The notes beneath the pieces were generated by a model, which was given only the letters and a program-made list of their open reading frames with translations, was not told the DNA's origin and did no database searches. A stretch of DNA of 64,000 nt from Fictibacillus phosphorivorans (GTDB lineage Bacteria; Bacillota; Bacilli; Bacillales; Fictibacillaceae): assembly GCF_007673525.1 (NCBI RefSeq), contig NZ_VDZU01000001.1:62001-126000 (forward strand), given 5' to 3'. Both the position numbers and the translations under genes were made by a program. The stretch's first letter is position 1, and the number at the start of each line of letters is the position of its first letter. Shown piece after piece: positions 16,283 to 24,187 of this stretch.

Positions 16283-17227
16283 ATGAGTGTTGAGCGCGAG
16301 CAACGAAAACAGATCTTCAGAGTTTTGGAGTATATTGAAGAGCATGTAGAGGATTCTCTGCCACTAGAGAAATTGGCTGGCATCTCTACTTATTCTCCTT
16401 TTCATTTTCAGCGAATTTTTAAAAGTATTGTGGGGGAAACACCAGCTGCTTACGTAAAAAGGTTCCGATTGGAGAACGCTGCACATCGATTGATCTATGA
16501 AACGTATATCCCTATTACTCAAGTTGCGATGTTGTGTGGTTTCTCTTCCTTATCGTATTTCACATATTCTTTTCAATCCTATTTCAAGACGAGTCCGAAG
16601 AATTGGAGAGAAGGAGCTTATCTAAAGCAATTTCCTCGGGAATATGAAGATAGCAAGAAATCTAAACAAGTTCGCAACCCATCGAAAGAAAAAGAGGGCA
16701 ATGCTCCTTATAATGAGTTTAAATGGCTAGATTTATCTAAAATAAGAATCGAATCATTTCCAAGCCACACTACAGTGAAAGGCCATCATTTTGGGACGTA
16801 TACGAGTGGCGTTTCTAAAGCTTGGGAAGAAGTTCATAAATGGTGTGAGTCTAGAAATCTAATCGATTCACATTCGTTGTTTCTTGGGATACCGCGAAAC
16901 AATCCTTACATCACGCCTCCTGGAAAATGCCGGTATGATTGTCATATTACAATCAGTGAAACAATAGCTGATTCGATCGCGCCTGATGATATTTCTAAGT
17001 TTGTTGGTGGAAAGCATGTGGTGTACGAATTTGAGGAGCCTGTTGATTATTCAAAACGCGATCTGATAATTGACTGTTACTCCGAACTGTATAGCTATTG
17101 GCTACCAAGAAGCGGATACAAATATTTAAGTAATCCAGTTGAAGTCATACAGATTCAACAGAACAAGAATACGTTACAACGGGAAAGCAAGATTAAAGCG
17201 ATTGCCCTAGCCATTGAACCAAAATAA
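16283..17227 (+). CDS. AraC-family regulator with GyrI-like ligand-binding domain
   Basis: A 314-residue protein. Residues about 8-105 hold two helix-turn-helix motifs (LPLEKLAGISTYSPFHFQRIF and ITQVAMLCGFSSLSYFTYSF) typical of AraC regulators such as Rob and MarA-like proteins. Residues about 150-310 resemble the GyrI/BmrR effector domain (RIESFPSHTTVKGHHFG, YDCHITISE, GGKHVVYEFEEP, and the terminal strand), which binds hydrophobic drugs or cations. AAGGAG precedes the ATG. The next gene begins 13 bases after the stop, suggesting co-expression with the DUF1761 membrane protein. Confidence 0.92.
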   Translation: MSVEREQRKQIFRVLEYIEEHVEDSLPLEKLAGISTYSPFHFQRIFKSIVGETPAAYVKRFRLENAAHRLIYETYIPITQVAMLCGFSSLSYFTYSFQSYFKTSPKNWREGAYLKQFPREYEDSKKSKQVRNPSKEKEGNAPYNEFKWLDLSKIRIESFPSHTTVKGHHFGTYTSGVSKAWEEVHKWCESRNLIDSHSLFLGIPRNNPYITPPGKCRYDCHITISETIADSIAPDDISKFVGGKHVVYEFEEPVDYSKRDLIIDCYSELYSYWLPRSGYKYLSNPVEVIQIQQNKNTLQRESKIKAIALAIEPK

Positions 17228-17240
17228 CAAGGGGGCCATT

Positions 17241-17621
17241 ATGGAAATAAACGGAGTTCTATTAAACATGACAGCAATCATCGGTGGGGGACTTTTATAT
17301 ATGATCTACGGAGGAATCTACTATTCAACGATCCTCGGAAAGAAAAAGGAAAATGGCGAGACGGGACCTTTTAAATACATTTTTTCCGTAATCGTTGCCT
17401 TTGTCAGCTCATTTCTTATGTCTTATTTTATCGGTTTAATTGGAGCTAAAAGTGCAGCAGAAGGACTCTTGGTTGGGTTTATCATAGGTATCTTGATTAC
17501 GATGGTCTATTATAAAAACACACTTTTTGGTCTACTGACAAGGAAGTCTTTTATCATTGCGATCGGAGATCATCTAGTGATTTTCACACTACTTGGATTG
17601 TTGCATGGATGGATGAATTAA
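17241..17621 (+). CDS. DUF1761 family membrane protein
   Basis: A 126-residue protein with four membrane helices and the N-terminal pattern of DUF1761 (MTAIIGGGLLYMIYGGIYYS followed by ILGKK). Function is unknown. GGGGG lies close to the ATG at 17241, just after the stop of the AraC/GyrI regulator, so the two form an operon. The context suggests a membrane response to a drug or stress sensed by the regulator, but this is inference. Confidence 0.8.
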   Translation: MEINGVLLNMTAIIGGGLLYMIYGGIYYSTILGKKKENGETGPFKYIFSVIVAFVSSFLMSYFIGLIGAKSAAEGLLVGFIIGILITMVYYKNTLFGLLTRKSFIIAIGDHLVIFTLLGLLHGWMN

Positions 17622-17625
17622 GGAT

Positions 17626-17660
17626 GAAGAAGCTTAGTTGATAAGCTTCTTTTTTTTTTT
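17626..17660 (+). terminator. Intrinsic terminator of the AraC/DUF1761 operon
   Basis: AGAAGCTTA and TAAGCTTCT pair around GTTGA, followed by a run of about eleven T residues. Confidence 0.92.
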
Positions 17661-17716
17661 GTAAAAGCTTAAATGATAAAGCATGATGTTTATGCTTACA
17701 ATGGCATCATTGACAA

Positions 17717-17844
17717 GTTGATTGAAGTGTAAGGTGTGAGACTCCTGGGGGATCAGCGGGACAGGTGAGACTCTTAATAGCGCAAAGCGCTAAGAGGCTC
17801 ACCGCACGCCCCCCGGAAAGCGAGCACCTGAAACGGAGATCAAC
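17717..17844 (+). repeat. Interspersed palindromic repeat, short copy (128 bp)
   Basis: Starts GTTGATTGAAGTGTAAGG and ends GAAACGGAGATCAAC; the hairpin arms are conserved (ACAGGTGAG and CTCACCGCACG). It lies between two converging terminators. Confidence 0.9.
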
Positions 17845-17853
17845 TACTTCTAA

Positions 17854-17899
17854 ACAAAAAAACCACTGACATAATGGAGGACCATCACATCAGTGGTTG
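17854..17899 (-). terminator. Intrinsic terminator of the peptide transporter gene
   Basis: On the minus strand AACCACTGA and TCAGTGGTT pair, followed by TTTTTG. Confidence 0.88.
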
Positions 17900-17911
17900 T
17901 AAATTTTAAGA

Positions 17912-19405
17912 TTAACGGATACCTTTCATCTTCTCTTGAATCTTAGGTGAGATGACAAATAGGATAAGTGATAACACAATCGCAGCTCCACCGATCGTAC
18001 CGAAGTACATCATTTCTGTTTCTGCAGAATAGAACTTAACGATTTGTGCGTTGATCGCTTGTGCAGCTGCACTTGCTAAGAACCATAAGCTCATTGTTTG
18101 TGCAGAGAACGCTGCTGGAGCAAGCTTCGTTGTTGCAGAAAGTCCTACTGGAGACAATAGAAGCTCACCGATAACAACGATAAAGTAACTAAGCACTAAC
18201 CATAATGGACTTACTAGTGAATCCTCTCCTCCAAAGTAAGCAGGAAGAAGAATAACTAAGAAAGATAATCCAGCAAATAACAAGCTTAGTGCAAATTTCT
18301 TAGGTACTGACGGTTGACGTGTACCAAGTTTTACCCACATCCATGCGAATAATGGAGCAAGTGTAATGATGAATAAAGGATTTAGAGATTGGAACCAAGC
18401 TGGTGAAATCTCAAGTCCTGCAAATGTTAGATCTGTACGCTTGTCCGCATAAGCTGCAAGAATCGTTGAACCTTGTTCTTGAATTGCCCAGAACATAACA
18501 GCTGCGATGAATAGCGGGATGTACGCAATAATTCGTGAACGCTCGTCAGATGTCGTTTTTGGACTGCGGTACATAACCACGAAATAGATGGTAGGAATCG
18601 CGATACCAAAAATACCAACTAGTGTAATGAATACTTCAAGTGTGAAAATACCTGCTGGAATTGTTGTTCCTAAGATAACAGCTAGTACAACTGCAGAAAT
18701 ACCAACGATGATTGATACTTTCTTCTTCTCAGCTGGAGTTAATGGGTTAGGCACATACGTACCAGCAAGCCCAAGATTCTTTTTCTTCGTCACAGCAAAT
18801 ACGATTAGTCCTAATAACATACCAACTGCTGCGATACCGAAACCTAAGTGGAAACTCTTTTTAGCAACTTCCCCAACGATTAATGGAGATATGAAAGCAC
18901 CAAGGTTGATCCCCATGTAGAAGATAGAGAAACCTGCATCGCGACGAGTATCGCCAGGAGCATAAATATCACCAACAACACTGGATACGTTAGGTTTAAG
19001 CAAACCTGTACCGATAACGATAAAGACCATGGAAATAAACAGCATAGTCAGATCGCCTGGTAATACAGCTAGGACGATATGACCAATCATGATCAAAATA
19101 CCACCATAGAATAACGCTCTAGATGTACCAAAAACTCTGTCTGCTAACCAACCACCGATTACACCGGACATATATACAAGTGAACCATAAATGGACATGA
19201 TTGCTAGTGCAGTGGACTCTTCTATCCCTAGACCACCTTTAGAAACTTCATAGTACATGTAGTAAATTAGGATTGCACGCATTCCGTAGTAAGAAAAGCG
19301 CTCCCAAAACTCTGTGAAGAAAAGTGTGAATAATCCTTTAGGGTGTCCAAAGAAGCCTTTTTGCGGGACACTATCCACAATTTTCTGTCTATTGATGTCT
19401 GACAT
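17912..19405 (-). CDS. POT-family proton-dependent di/tripeptide transporter (DtpT/YclF-like)
   Basis: A 497-residue membrane protein with about 12-14 helices. The signature of proton-dependent oligopeptide transporters is present: FFTEFWERFSYYGMRAILIYYM (E-x-x-E-R-F motif near residues 32-37), the GGWLADRVFGTSRALFYGG loop, and FSIFYMGINLGAFISPLIVG. These symporters import di- and tripeptides with protons. AGGAGG precedes the ATG at 19405. It is monocistronic with its own terminator. Substrate range is inferred from family. Confidence 0.93.
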   Translation of the reverse strand: MSDINRQKIVDSVPQKGFFGHPKGLFTLFFTEFWERFSYYGMRAILIYYMYYEVSKGGLGIEESTALAIMSIYGSLVYMSGVIGGWLADRVFGTSRALFYGGILIMIGHIVLAVLPGDLTMLFISMVFIVIGTGLLKPNVSSVVGDIYAPGDTRRDAGFSIFYMGINLGAFISPLIVGEVAKKSFHLGFGIAAVGMLLGLIVFAVTKKKNLGLAGTYVPNPLTPAEKKKVSIIVGISAVVLAVILGTTIPAGIFTLEVFITLVGIFGIAIPTIYFVVMYRSPKTTSDERSRIIAYIPLFIAAVMFWAIQEQGSTILAAYADKRTDLTFAGLEISPAWFQSLNPLFIITLAPLFAWMWVKLGTRQPSVPKKFALSLLFAGLSFLVILLPAYFGGEDSLVSPLWLVLSYFIVVIGELLLSPVGLSATTKLAPAAFSAQTMSLWFLASAAAQAINAQIVKFYSAETEMMYFGTIGGAAIVLSLILFVISPKIQEKMKGIR

Positions 19406-19657
19406 ATGACAACCTCCTCTTAGTACATTAAATATAATACTTTGAAATATTTATTATTGTCAAAAGTTTTCGGCTTATCTATTATTACAGGTTCTTATGC
19501 ATACGTAAATGGAAATTACACCCTTTATGGGCATAATGGCTTATATCTATGCAAAAATAGAGTATAAAAAGTGTATAAAAGTAGTGCGGAAATTTACTTA
19601 TGTAGTATGCTCAAAAAAATAAAAAAATTGTAAGGTGCTGGGAAACGGGTTCAACCA

Positions 19658-19687
19658 TTGTGTACATAGTGAAATTTTTAGTACTAT
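19658..19687 (+). promoter_or_regulatory. Candidate sigma-A promoter of the rlmN-like gene
   Basis: TTGTGT, an 18-bp spacer and TACTAT lie 41 bases before the start codon. The rest of the 19406-19728 gap is AT-rich and holds the promoter of the transporter gene on the other strand, which I did not fix precisely. Confidence 0.5.
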
Positions 19688-19728
19688 AGAAGAATAAGTT
19701 TACAGGTAGTGAAAAGAGGTCTTTTTAC

Positions 19729-20808
19729 ATGAACAAAAATTCCATTTATGGATTAACGATTGAACAACTTACATCATGGCTTGGGAAGCATGGCTATAAA
19801 CCGTATCGCGCTTCACAAGTATGGAACTATTTATATAGAGAGCGAGTAACCACGTTTTCGGAAATGGTCGATATCAAAGCAGATTGTATTGAATTATTAA
19901 CCGAAAATTTTACCATTCAAACGCTTCGGGAGCACGTGAAGCAGGAAGCTTCAGATGGAACGGTGAAATTTCTTTTCAAATTGAATGATGGTAACCTAAT
20001 CGAAACCGTACTGATGAGACATAAATACGGTTTATCGGTCTGTGTAACAACACAAGTCGGATGCAATATTGGATGCAGCTTTTGTGCAAGTGGTTTGTTA
20101 ACCAAAACACGAGATCTATCAAGTGGGGAAATCGTAGAGCAAATCATGAACGTTCAGCATCATTTAGACACTGCAGGTGAGGGAGAAAAGGTAAGTCATA
20201 TCGTTGTAATGGGAATCGGTGAGCCTTTCGATAACTTCCAAAACATGATTGATTTTCTAAAGATCATGATTGATCAAAAAGGGTTAGCAATCGGTTCAAG
20301 GCATATTACAGTCTCAACAAGCGGAATCGTGAACAAAATGTACGAGTTTGCAGATGTTAACATCCCAGTAAATCTTGCATTATCCCTTCATGCACCGAAC
20401 AATGAACTTCGTACAAAAATCATGAAGATCAACCGAGCTTTCCCTGTTGAACAGCTGATGGATGCGATCAACTATTATATCGAGAAAACAAATCGCAGGA
20501 TTACGATAGAATATATTCTATTAAAAGATGTAAATGATCATGTTGAAGAAGCCGTTGAACTCGCAGCTCTTTTCCAAGATAAAAAGAAAAAAACGTATAT
20601 CAATCTGATCCCATATAACCCAGTTGATGAGCACAGCCAGTATCAGCGAAGTGACCAAGAATCGGTTCTAGCGTTTTACGATACGCTCAAGAAGAACGGC
20701 ATCAACTGTAAGATCCGCCAAGAGCATGGTACAGATATCGATGCAGCTTGCGGTCAGTTGAGAAGTAAACAGATCAAGAAGGATAAAGATCAATCGATTA
20801 AGTCTTAA
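19729..20808 (+). CDS. RlmN/Cfr-family radical-SAM 23S rRNA (and tRNA) adenine methyltransferase
   Basis: A 359-residue radical-SAM enzyme. The cluster motif is C112-N-I-G-C116-S-F-C119; GIGEPFDN is the SAM-binding GEP motif; the methyl-carrying Cys341 lies in DIDAACGQL. The N-terminal helical domain ([15 protein letters not shown]) binds RNA. RlmN methylates C2 of A2503 in the peptidyl transferase centre and A37 of some tRNAs; Cfr methylates C8 and gives drug resistance. Sequence closeness to B. subtilis RlmN favours C2 activity. It is not beside prpC-prkC as the housekeeping gene usually is, so it may be an extra copy. AGAGGT precedes the ATG. Confidence 0.9.
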   Translation: MNKNSIYGLTIEQLTSWLGKHGYKPYRASQVWNYLYRERVTTFSEMVDIKADCIELLTENFTIQTLREHVKQEASDGTVKFLFKLNDGNLIETVLMRHKYGLSVCVTTQVGCNIGCSFCASGLLTKTRDLSSGEIVEQIMNVQHHLDTAGEGEKVSHIVVMGIGEPFDNFQNMIDFLKIMIDQKGLAIGSRHITVSTSGIVNKMYEFADVNIPVNLALSLHAPNNELRTKIMKINRAFPVEQLMDAINYYIEKTNRRITIEYILLKDVNDHVEEAVELAALFQDKKKKTYINLIPYNPVDEHSQYQRSDQESVLAFYDTLKKNGINCKIRQEHGTDIDAACGQLRSKQIKKDKDQSIKS

Positions 20809-20848
20809 TGGAAGGCTGTTTACTCCTAAAAGTGCGTGGTGAATGGAA

Positions 20849-20963
20849 GTGGACAGTAAAAATGGCCAAGTAGACAGTAAACGTGTAAAAGTGGACAGTA
20901 TTTCATCGAAAGTGGACAGTAAAACTCAAAAAGTGGACAGTATTTTCTAAAAAGTCGACAGTA
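20849..20963 (+). repeat. 21-bp periodic array 2a (GTGGACAGTA, 6 units)
   Basis: Units start at 20849, 20870, 20891, 20912, 20933 and 20954, all exactly 21 bp apart; four read GTGGACAGTA, one GTAGACAGTA and one GTCGACAGTA. It lies in the untranslated region after the rlmN-like gene, with no terminator before it. Confidence 0.85.
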
Positions 20964-21013
20964 AGCACACTTTGAGGTGTTTGCACGCTACCCATATGCA
21001 TGTCTACGCCATT

Positions 21014-21041
21014 AAAACTGCTCCTATGTAGAGGTAGTTTT
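21014..21041 (+). terminator. Hairpin between arrays 2a and 2b, possible weak terminator
   Basis: AAAACTGCTC and GAGGTAGTTTT pair imperfectly around CTATGTA. The T-run is short, so it may also be the apex of a larger structure formed by the two flanking arrays. Confidence 0.45.
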
Positions 21042-21056
21042 GTTGATGGTGACGGT

Positions 21057-21150
21057 AATCTGTCTGATTCTAAGATTAATCTGTCCAATTGGCCACATAA
21101 TCTGTCCAATCTGCACCGTAATCTGTCCATTTCAGCAAATAATCTGTCCA
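21057..21150 (-). repeat. 21-bp periodic array 2b (AATCTGTCCAAT, 5 units)
   Basis: Units start at 21057, 21078, 21099, 21120 and 21141, all exactly 21 bp apart. The core CTGTCC is the reverse complement of GGACAG in array 2a, so the two arrays face each other. The reverse complement ATTGGACAGATT is the unit of array 3 at 48975-49092. Confidence 0.85.
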
Positions 21151-21195
21151 ATTATATATTTCAAAAGCAGCATTGAATTCGAAAACAGCCTAATG

Positions 21196-21230
21196 AAAAG
21201 AGACCGGTTTTTTTAACTGGTCTCTTTTTA
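21196..21230 (+). terminator. Bidirectional intrinsic terminator
   Basis: AAAGAGACCGGT and ACTGGTCTCTTT pair around TTTTTTA with one wobble, with T-runs on the plus strand. It would end the rlmN-like transcript after both arrays. Confidence 0.88.
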
Positions 21231-21235
21231 TTAAG

Positions 21236-21264
21236 TTGACAACTGTAAAACAATTACATATGAT
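21236..21264 (+). promoter_or_regulatory. Strong sigma-A promoter of the mutS2-like leader
   Basis: TTGACA, exactly 17 bp, then TATGAT. Transcription would start near 21271, giving a leader of about 370 nt before the MutS2-like gene. Confidence 0.85.
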
Positions 21265-21290
21265 GATGGTAATTCAATGGAAGGGATGGT

Positions 21291-21320
21291 GTGTTTGTGA
21301 GCGTTGTCGTTCTTAACTAA
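21291..21320 (+). CDS. Candidate 9-codon leader peptide of the mutS2-like operon
   Basis: GTG start at 21291 with GGAAGGGATG just upstream; the product would be MFVSVVVLN, then TAA. Codons 7-10 (GTT CTT AAC TAA) form the 5' arm of a perfect 11-bp inverted repeat whose other arm is at 21401-21411. Valine-rich short peptides translated inside a hairpin are typical of drug-inducible erm, cat and ABC-F leaders, where a stalled ribosome changes the folding of the RNA. Its translation is inferred. Confidence 0.5.
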   Translation: MFVSVVVLN

Positions 21321-21411
21321 AACAATTTGGATATCGGTCTACAAAAGAAAAATGAAACGGCATGTCCGGTTTATTTGTTATGTCTTTTGTTTGCCACCAA
21401 TAGTTAAGAAC
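21309..21411 (+). promoter_or_regulatory. Long hairpin in the mutS2-like leader
   Basis: GTTCTTAACTA at 21309-21319 is perfectly complementary to TAGTTAAGAAC at 21401-21411. Inside it, ACAAAAGA pairs with TCTTTTGT (8 bp) and an inner AAACGG/CCGGTTT region can pair partly. The outer 5' arm overlaps the end of the leader peptide, so a ribosome stalled there would open it. Confidence 0.7.
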
Positions 21412-21453
21412 AGCGGTCAGATACAAGCCATCATACTCAACCCCTTGATGCTG

Positions 21454-21481
21454 CGGACTCTTCTTATGAGCCGATTTTTTT
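21454..21481 (+). terminator. First leader terminator (mutS2-like operon)
   Basis: CGGACTC and GAGCCG pair (one bulged A) around TTCTTAT, followed by ATTTTTTTA. It lies 160 bases upstream of the start codon, inside the leader. Confidence 0.65.
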
Positions 21482-21512
21482 ATGCATTTTTTAGGGTGAA
21501 GTCTATCTATGA

Positions 21513-21547
21513 GGCAGAAATGACATGTTCATTTCTGTCTTTTTTTT
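21513..21547 (+). terminator. Second leader terminator / attenuator (mutS2-like operon)
   Basis: GGCAGAAATG and CATTTCTGTC form a 10-bp stem with one G-U pair around ACATGTT, followed by eight T residues. It is a textbook intrinsic terminator, 95 bases ahead of the mutS2-like start codon, so expression needs read-through. Confidence 0.88.
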
Positions 21548-21641
21548 ATTGGCAGTTCCTGGCCTCTGTTAAGAGGAGGGATAATAAACAATTCTTTAAG
21601 ATAACTTGTTTTTGCTATTAAAAATTTTGGAGGTAGTTCCA

Positions 21642-23594
21642 TTGAATACACAAACTATAAACATGCTTGAATATAACAAAATTAAAGAACAACTTGCATC
21701 TCATGCATTAAATAAAGCTACAAAAGAACAAATAGAAAAACTTAAACCTTCTTCAAACCTGTCTGTGATTCAATCATGGATGCTCGATACGACGGAAGCA
21801 AAACGCATTTTAGAGAAGAGTGCGAGTGTTCCGATCGCTAATTTAAACGGTTTGGAGCAAGTTCTAGAGATACCGAAAAAGGGATTAAATCTATCTCCCG
21901 AACAACTCACATTAATATTCGGACTTCTAGAAAACGTGAGCCGGATGCAGCGATTCATGAGAGACAAAACTTCTGTAGGACCCGGCGTCTCTTCTTATGC
22001 GTACTCTATGTTTGACCTAAGTGATTTAAAAGAGGAGATCTATCGTTGTATTCGTAACGGTGGAGTAGATGATCATGCTAGCAAAGCTTTGTTAAAGGTA
22101 AGAAAAAAGATTACCGTTGTTGAAGAAAGAATTAAGTCTAAGCTCGATAACATGATGAAGTCTTCGGTTTACCGTGATATGCTGCAAGATCAGATCGTTT
22201 CCATGAGAGATGGTCGTTATGTTATTCCGGTTAAGAGCAAATACAAGCGTAATATTGACGGTCAAGTACTTGATAGTTCCTCAAGTGGCGCTACCGTGTA
22301 TATAGAACCACATGATATTCGTAAACTTCAAACCGAAATCAGTATGCTTAGAGCAGAAGAGGAGATCGAGATCTCTATGATTCTAGGCGTGCTGACAGGT
22401 ATGGTTGCGAGTTACGAAAGGGAATTGCATATTACGATTGAAGCGATGATTCATTACGATTTTATCTTTGCAAAAGCGAAGTATAGCAGAGTGCTAGATG
22501 CGAAATCAGTAGCCTTAAATCAAGAGAATGTGATAAGCATCATTAACGGCAAACATCCGTTGATCGTTGAAAAATGTGTTCCATTGCATTTTAATCTTGG
22601 CAAAAGCTATCAGTCACTCATCATTACAGGACCTAATACGGGTGGAAAGACGGTAGCTATTAAAACAGTAGGTCTATTAACCTTAATGGTTCAAACAGGG
22701 CTACATGTACCTGTTGATGAAGGAAGTGAATTTGCCGTATTCAGAGACGTTTTTGTTGATATTGGAGATGGGCAAAGTATCGAACAATCTTTAAGTACGT
22801 TTTCTTCCCATATGACAACGATCATCTCTATTTTAAAAGATGCAGGACCACAGGATTTGGTCATTTTAGATGAACTAGGTGCAGGAACGGATCCTTCTGA
22901 AGGAATGGGGCTTGCCGTTGCTATCCTTGAGAGATTGTACAGCAAAGGAAGTATGATTTTAGCAACCACTCATTATAGTGAAATAAAAGAATTTGCTTCC
23001 GTTACACCTGGATTTGAAAACGGATCGATGGATTTTAATCTTGAGACGCTTCAACCTACGTATTCATTAATCATCGGTAAAGCAGGTAAGAGTCAGGCTT
23101 TCTCAATCGCAAAGAAATTAGGAATGGACGATGAAATTATCCACCGTGCACAACTCGTCTCAGGAAAAGAAGGTTATCCACATGTGGATAACGATGATGT
23201 TTCAATGTTTTCCACAGATGATTTTCAAAAACTTGAGAACTTACGTGATAAAGCTCAGTCGAAAGTAAAGAAACAAGAGGAGAAACCCCGAATAACGGAA
23301 GAGCAATTAGGAGAAGTTTTTCATATTGGTGATCGTGTATTCGTTTCAAGTCTAAAAGCCGCAGGTATTGTTTACAAGCTAGAGAATGATCATGGAGAAT
23401 TAGGTGTATTGGTTGGAGAAAGTAAGCATATCATTCATAAAAAGCGTTTAAAACTTCATATTGAGAGTAAAATGCTGTATCCAGACAATTATGATATGGA
23501 CATTGTATTTGAATCAAAAGAAAATAGAAAAAAGAACAATTCCATGATAAAGCGTCATGTTGAAGGTCTTTCTATCGAGAGGGAAGATCACTAA
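21642..23594 (+). CDS. MutS2-like ATPase lacking the Smr domain
   Basis: A 650-residue MutS-family ATPase. The N-terminal half (1-300) is the MutS2 core and lever region (RDGRYVIPVKSKYKRNIDGQ; DSSSSGATVYIEP); the ATPase has Walker A GPNTGGKT at 330-337, Walker B LVILDELGAGTD near 407-416 and ATTHYSEIK. Residues about 562-605 resemble the KOW-like domain of MutS2. The protein then ends after about 45 charged residues: the C-terminal Smr domain is absent, and the coiled-coil segment before KOW is short compared with the roughly 785-residue MutS2. Known MutS2 binds collided ribosomes and splits them. TTG at 21642 follows GGAGGT. The neighbour GNAT gene starts 13 bases later. Confidence 0.88.
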   Translation: MNTQTINMLEYNKIKEQLASHALNKATKEQIEKLKPSSNLSVIQSWMLDTTEAKRILEKSASVPIANLNGLEQVLEIPKKGLNLSPEQLTLIFGLLENVSRMQRFMRDKTSVGPGVSSYAYSMFDLSDLKEEIYRCIRNGGVDDHASKALLKVRKKITVVEERIKSKLDNMMKSSVYRDMLQDQIVSMRDGRYVIPVKSKYKRNIDGQVLDSSSSGATVYIEPHDIRKLQTEISMLRAEEEIEISMILGVLTGMVASYERELHITIEAMIHYDFIFAKAKYSRVLDAKSVALNQENVISIINGKHPLIVEKCVPLHFNLGKSYQSLIITGPNTGGKTVAIKTVGLLTLMVQTGLHVPVDEGSEFAVFRDVFVDIGDGQSIEQSLSTFSSHMTTIISILKDAGPQDLVILDELGAGTDPSEGMGLAVAILERLYSKGSMILATTHYSEIKEFASVTPGFENGSMDFNLETLQPTYSLIIGKAGKSQAFSIAKKLGMDDEIIHRAQLVSGKEGYPHVDNDDVSMFSTDDFQKLENLRDKAQSKVKKQEEKPRITEEQLGEVFHIGDRVFVSSLKAAGIVYKLENDHGELGVLVGESKHIIHKKRLKLHIESKMLYPDNYDMDIVFESKENRKKNNSMIKRHVEGLSIEREDH

Positions 23595-23607
23595 GTGAGG
23601 GAGCAAA

Positions 23608-24144
23608 ATGAAGAACCTTGTCACGTGTAAAGTAGTTGGCGTTATTGAACTAACGGATGATTTCTTAAAGGAATTCAACCGATTTCAAGAAACAAAACAA
23701 GTATGGTATGTAGAAGATAAATCCCACAAAGTGAAGGATGATTATTTTATTGATGACTGGTCGCCGGAAAGGAAGGTTCAGGTCATTGAAGAGTTAAGAA
23801 GATGTGTAAGCAGCGGTGGAGTAGTTGTTGCAGCATGGAAACAGAAGCAGTTAGTAGGGTTTGCGAATATAGAAAGTGAACGCTTTGGATCCGAAGCACA
23901 GTATGTAGAGCTGCCATACCTACATGTCTCAAATGAGGTGCGGGGTATGGGGATAGGGAAGAAGCTTTTTTCTCTTTGCTGCCAAGAAGCGAAGAGGCTA
24001 GGCGGTAAGAAACTCTATATTGCAGCGCATCCGTCTATTGAATCACAATCGTTTTATCGCGCTGTAGGGTGTTCACCAGCAGAAGAAGTGAATGAGCGTA
24101 TCTTTAAAAGAGAACCTTTAGACATTCAACTTGAAATAACGTAA
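23608..24144 (+). CDS. GNAT-family N-acetyltransferase in the mutS2-like operon
   Basis: A 178-residue acetyltransferase. The N-terminal part (KQVWYVEDKSHKVKDDYF) is unlike generic members; the CoA motif is LHVSNEVRGMGIGKKLF (R-G-M-G-I-G), followed by KKLYIAAHPSIESQSFYRAVGC. GNAT enzymes modify drugs, polyamines or proteins, and the specific substrate here is unknown. GTGAGGGAG precedes the ATG, and the 13-base gap after the MutS2-like gene shows co-transcription under the same attenuated leader. A ribosome-linked or antibiotic-linked substrate would fit the operon but is speculation. Confidence 0.88.
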   Translation: MKNLVTCKVVGVIELTDDFLKEFNRFQETKQVWYVEDKSHKVKDDYFIDDWSPERKVQVIEELRRCVSSGGVVVAAWKQKQLVGFANIESERFGSEAQYVELPYLHVSNEVRGMGIGKKLFSLCCQEAKRLGGKKLYIAAHPSIESQSFYRAVGCSPAEEVNERIFKREPLDIQLEIT

Positions 24145-24149
24145 AGGGA

Positions 24150-24187
24150 AAGAGACATCTACGTACTGCTAGATGTCTCTTTTTCAA
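24150..24187 (+). terminator. Bidirectional terminator between the GNAT and beta-helix genes
   Basis: AGAGACATCT and AGATGTCTCT form a perfect 10-bp stem followed by TTTTTC. It also overlaps the last codons of the converging beta-helix gene. Confidence 0.9.

Noticed and set aside
19729..20808. Calling the radical-SAM gene a Cfr drug-resistance enzyme
   Set aside because: Motifs around [16 protein letters not shown] and the overall match are closer to RlmN than to Cfr; resistance activity cannot be claimed from sequence.
20849..21150. CRISPR array
   Set aside because: The repeats are only about 10 bp, degenerate, and separated by 11-bp spacers; no cas genes are in the window.
20903..21151. 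Open reading frame on the minus strand with repeated LDRL units
   Set aside because: It is the translation of the 21-bp arrays (21 bp equals seven codons), so the repeated peptide is an effect of DNA periodicity. No ribosome site.
21304..21621. 105-codon open frame in the mutS2-like leader
   Set aside because: It runs through two terminators and inverted repeats, has odd composition, and its start lacks a ribosome site. The 9-codon leader peptide is better supported.
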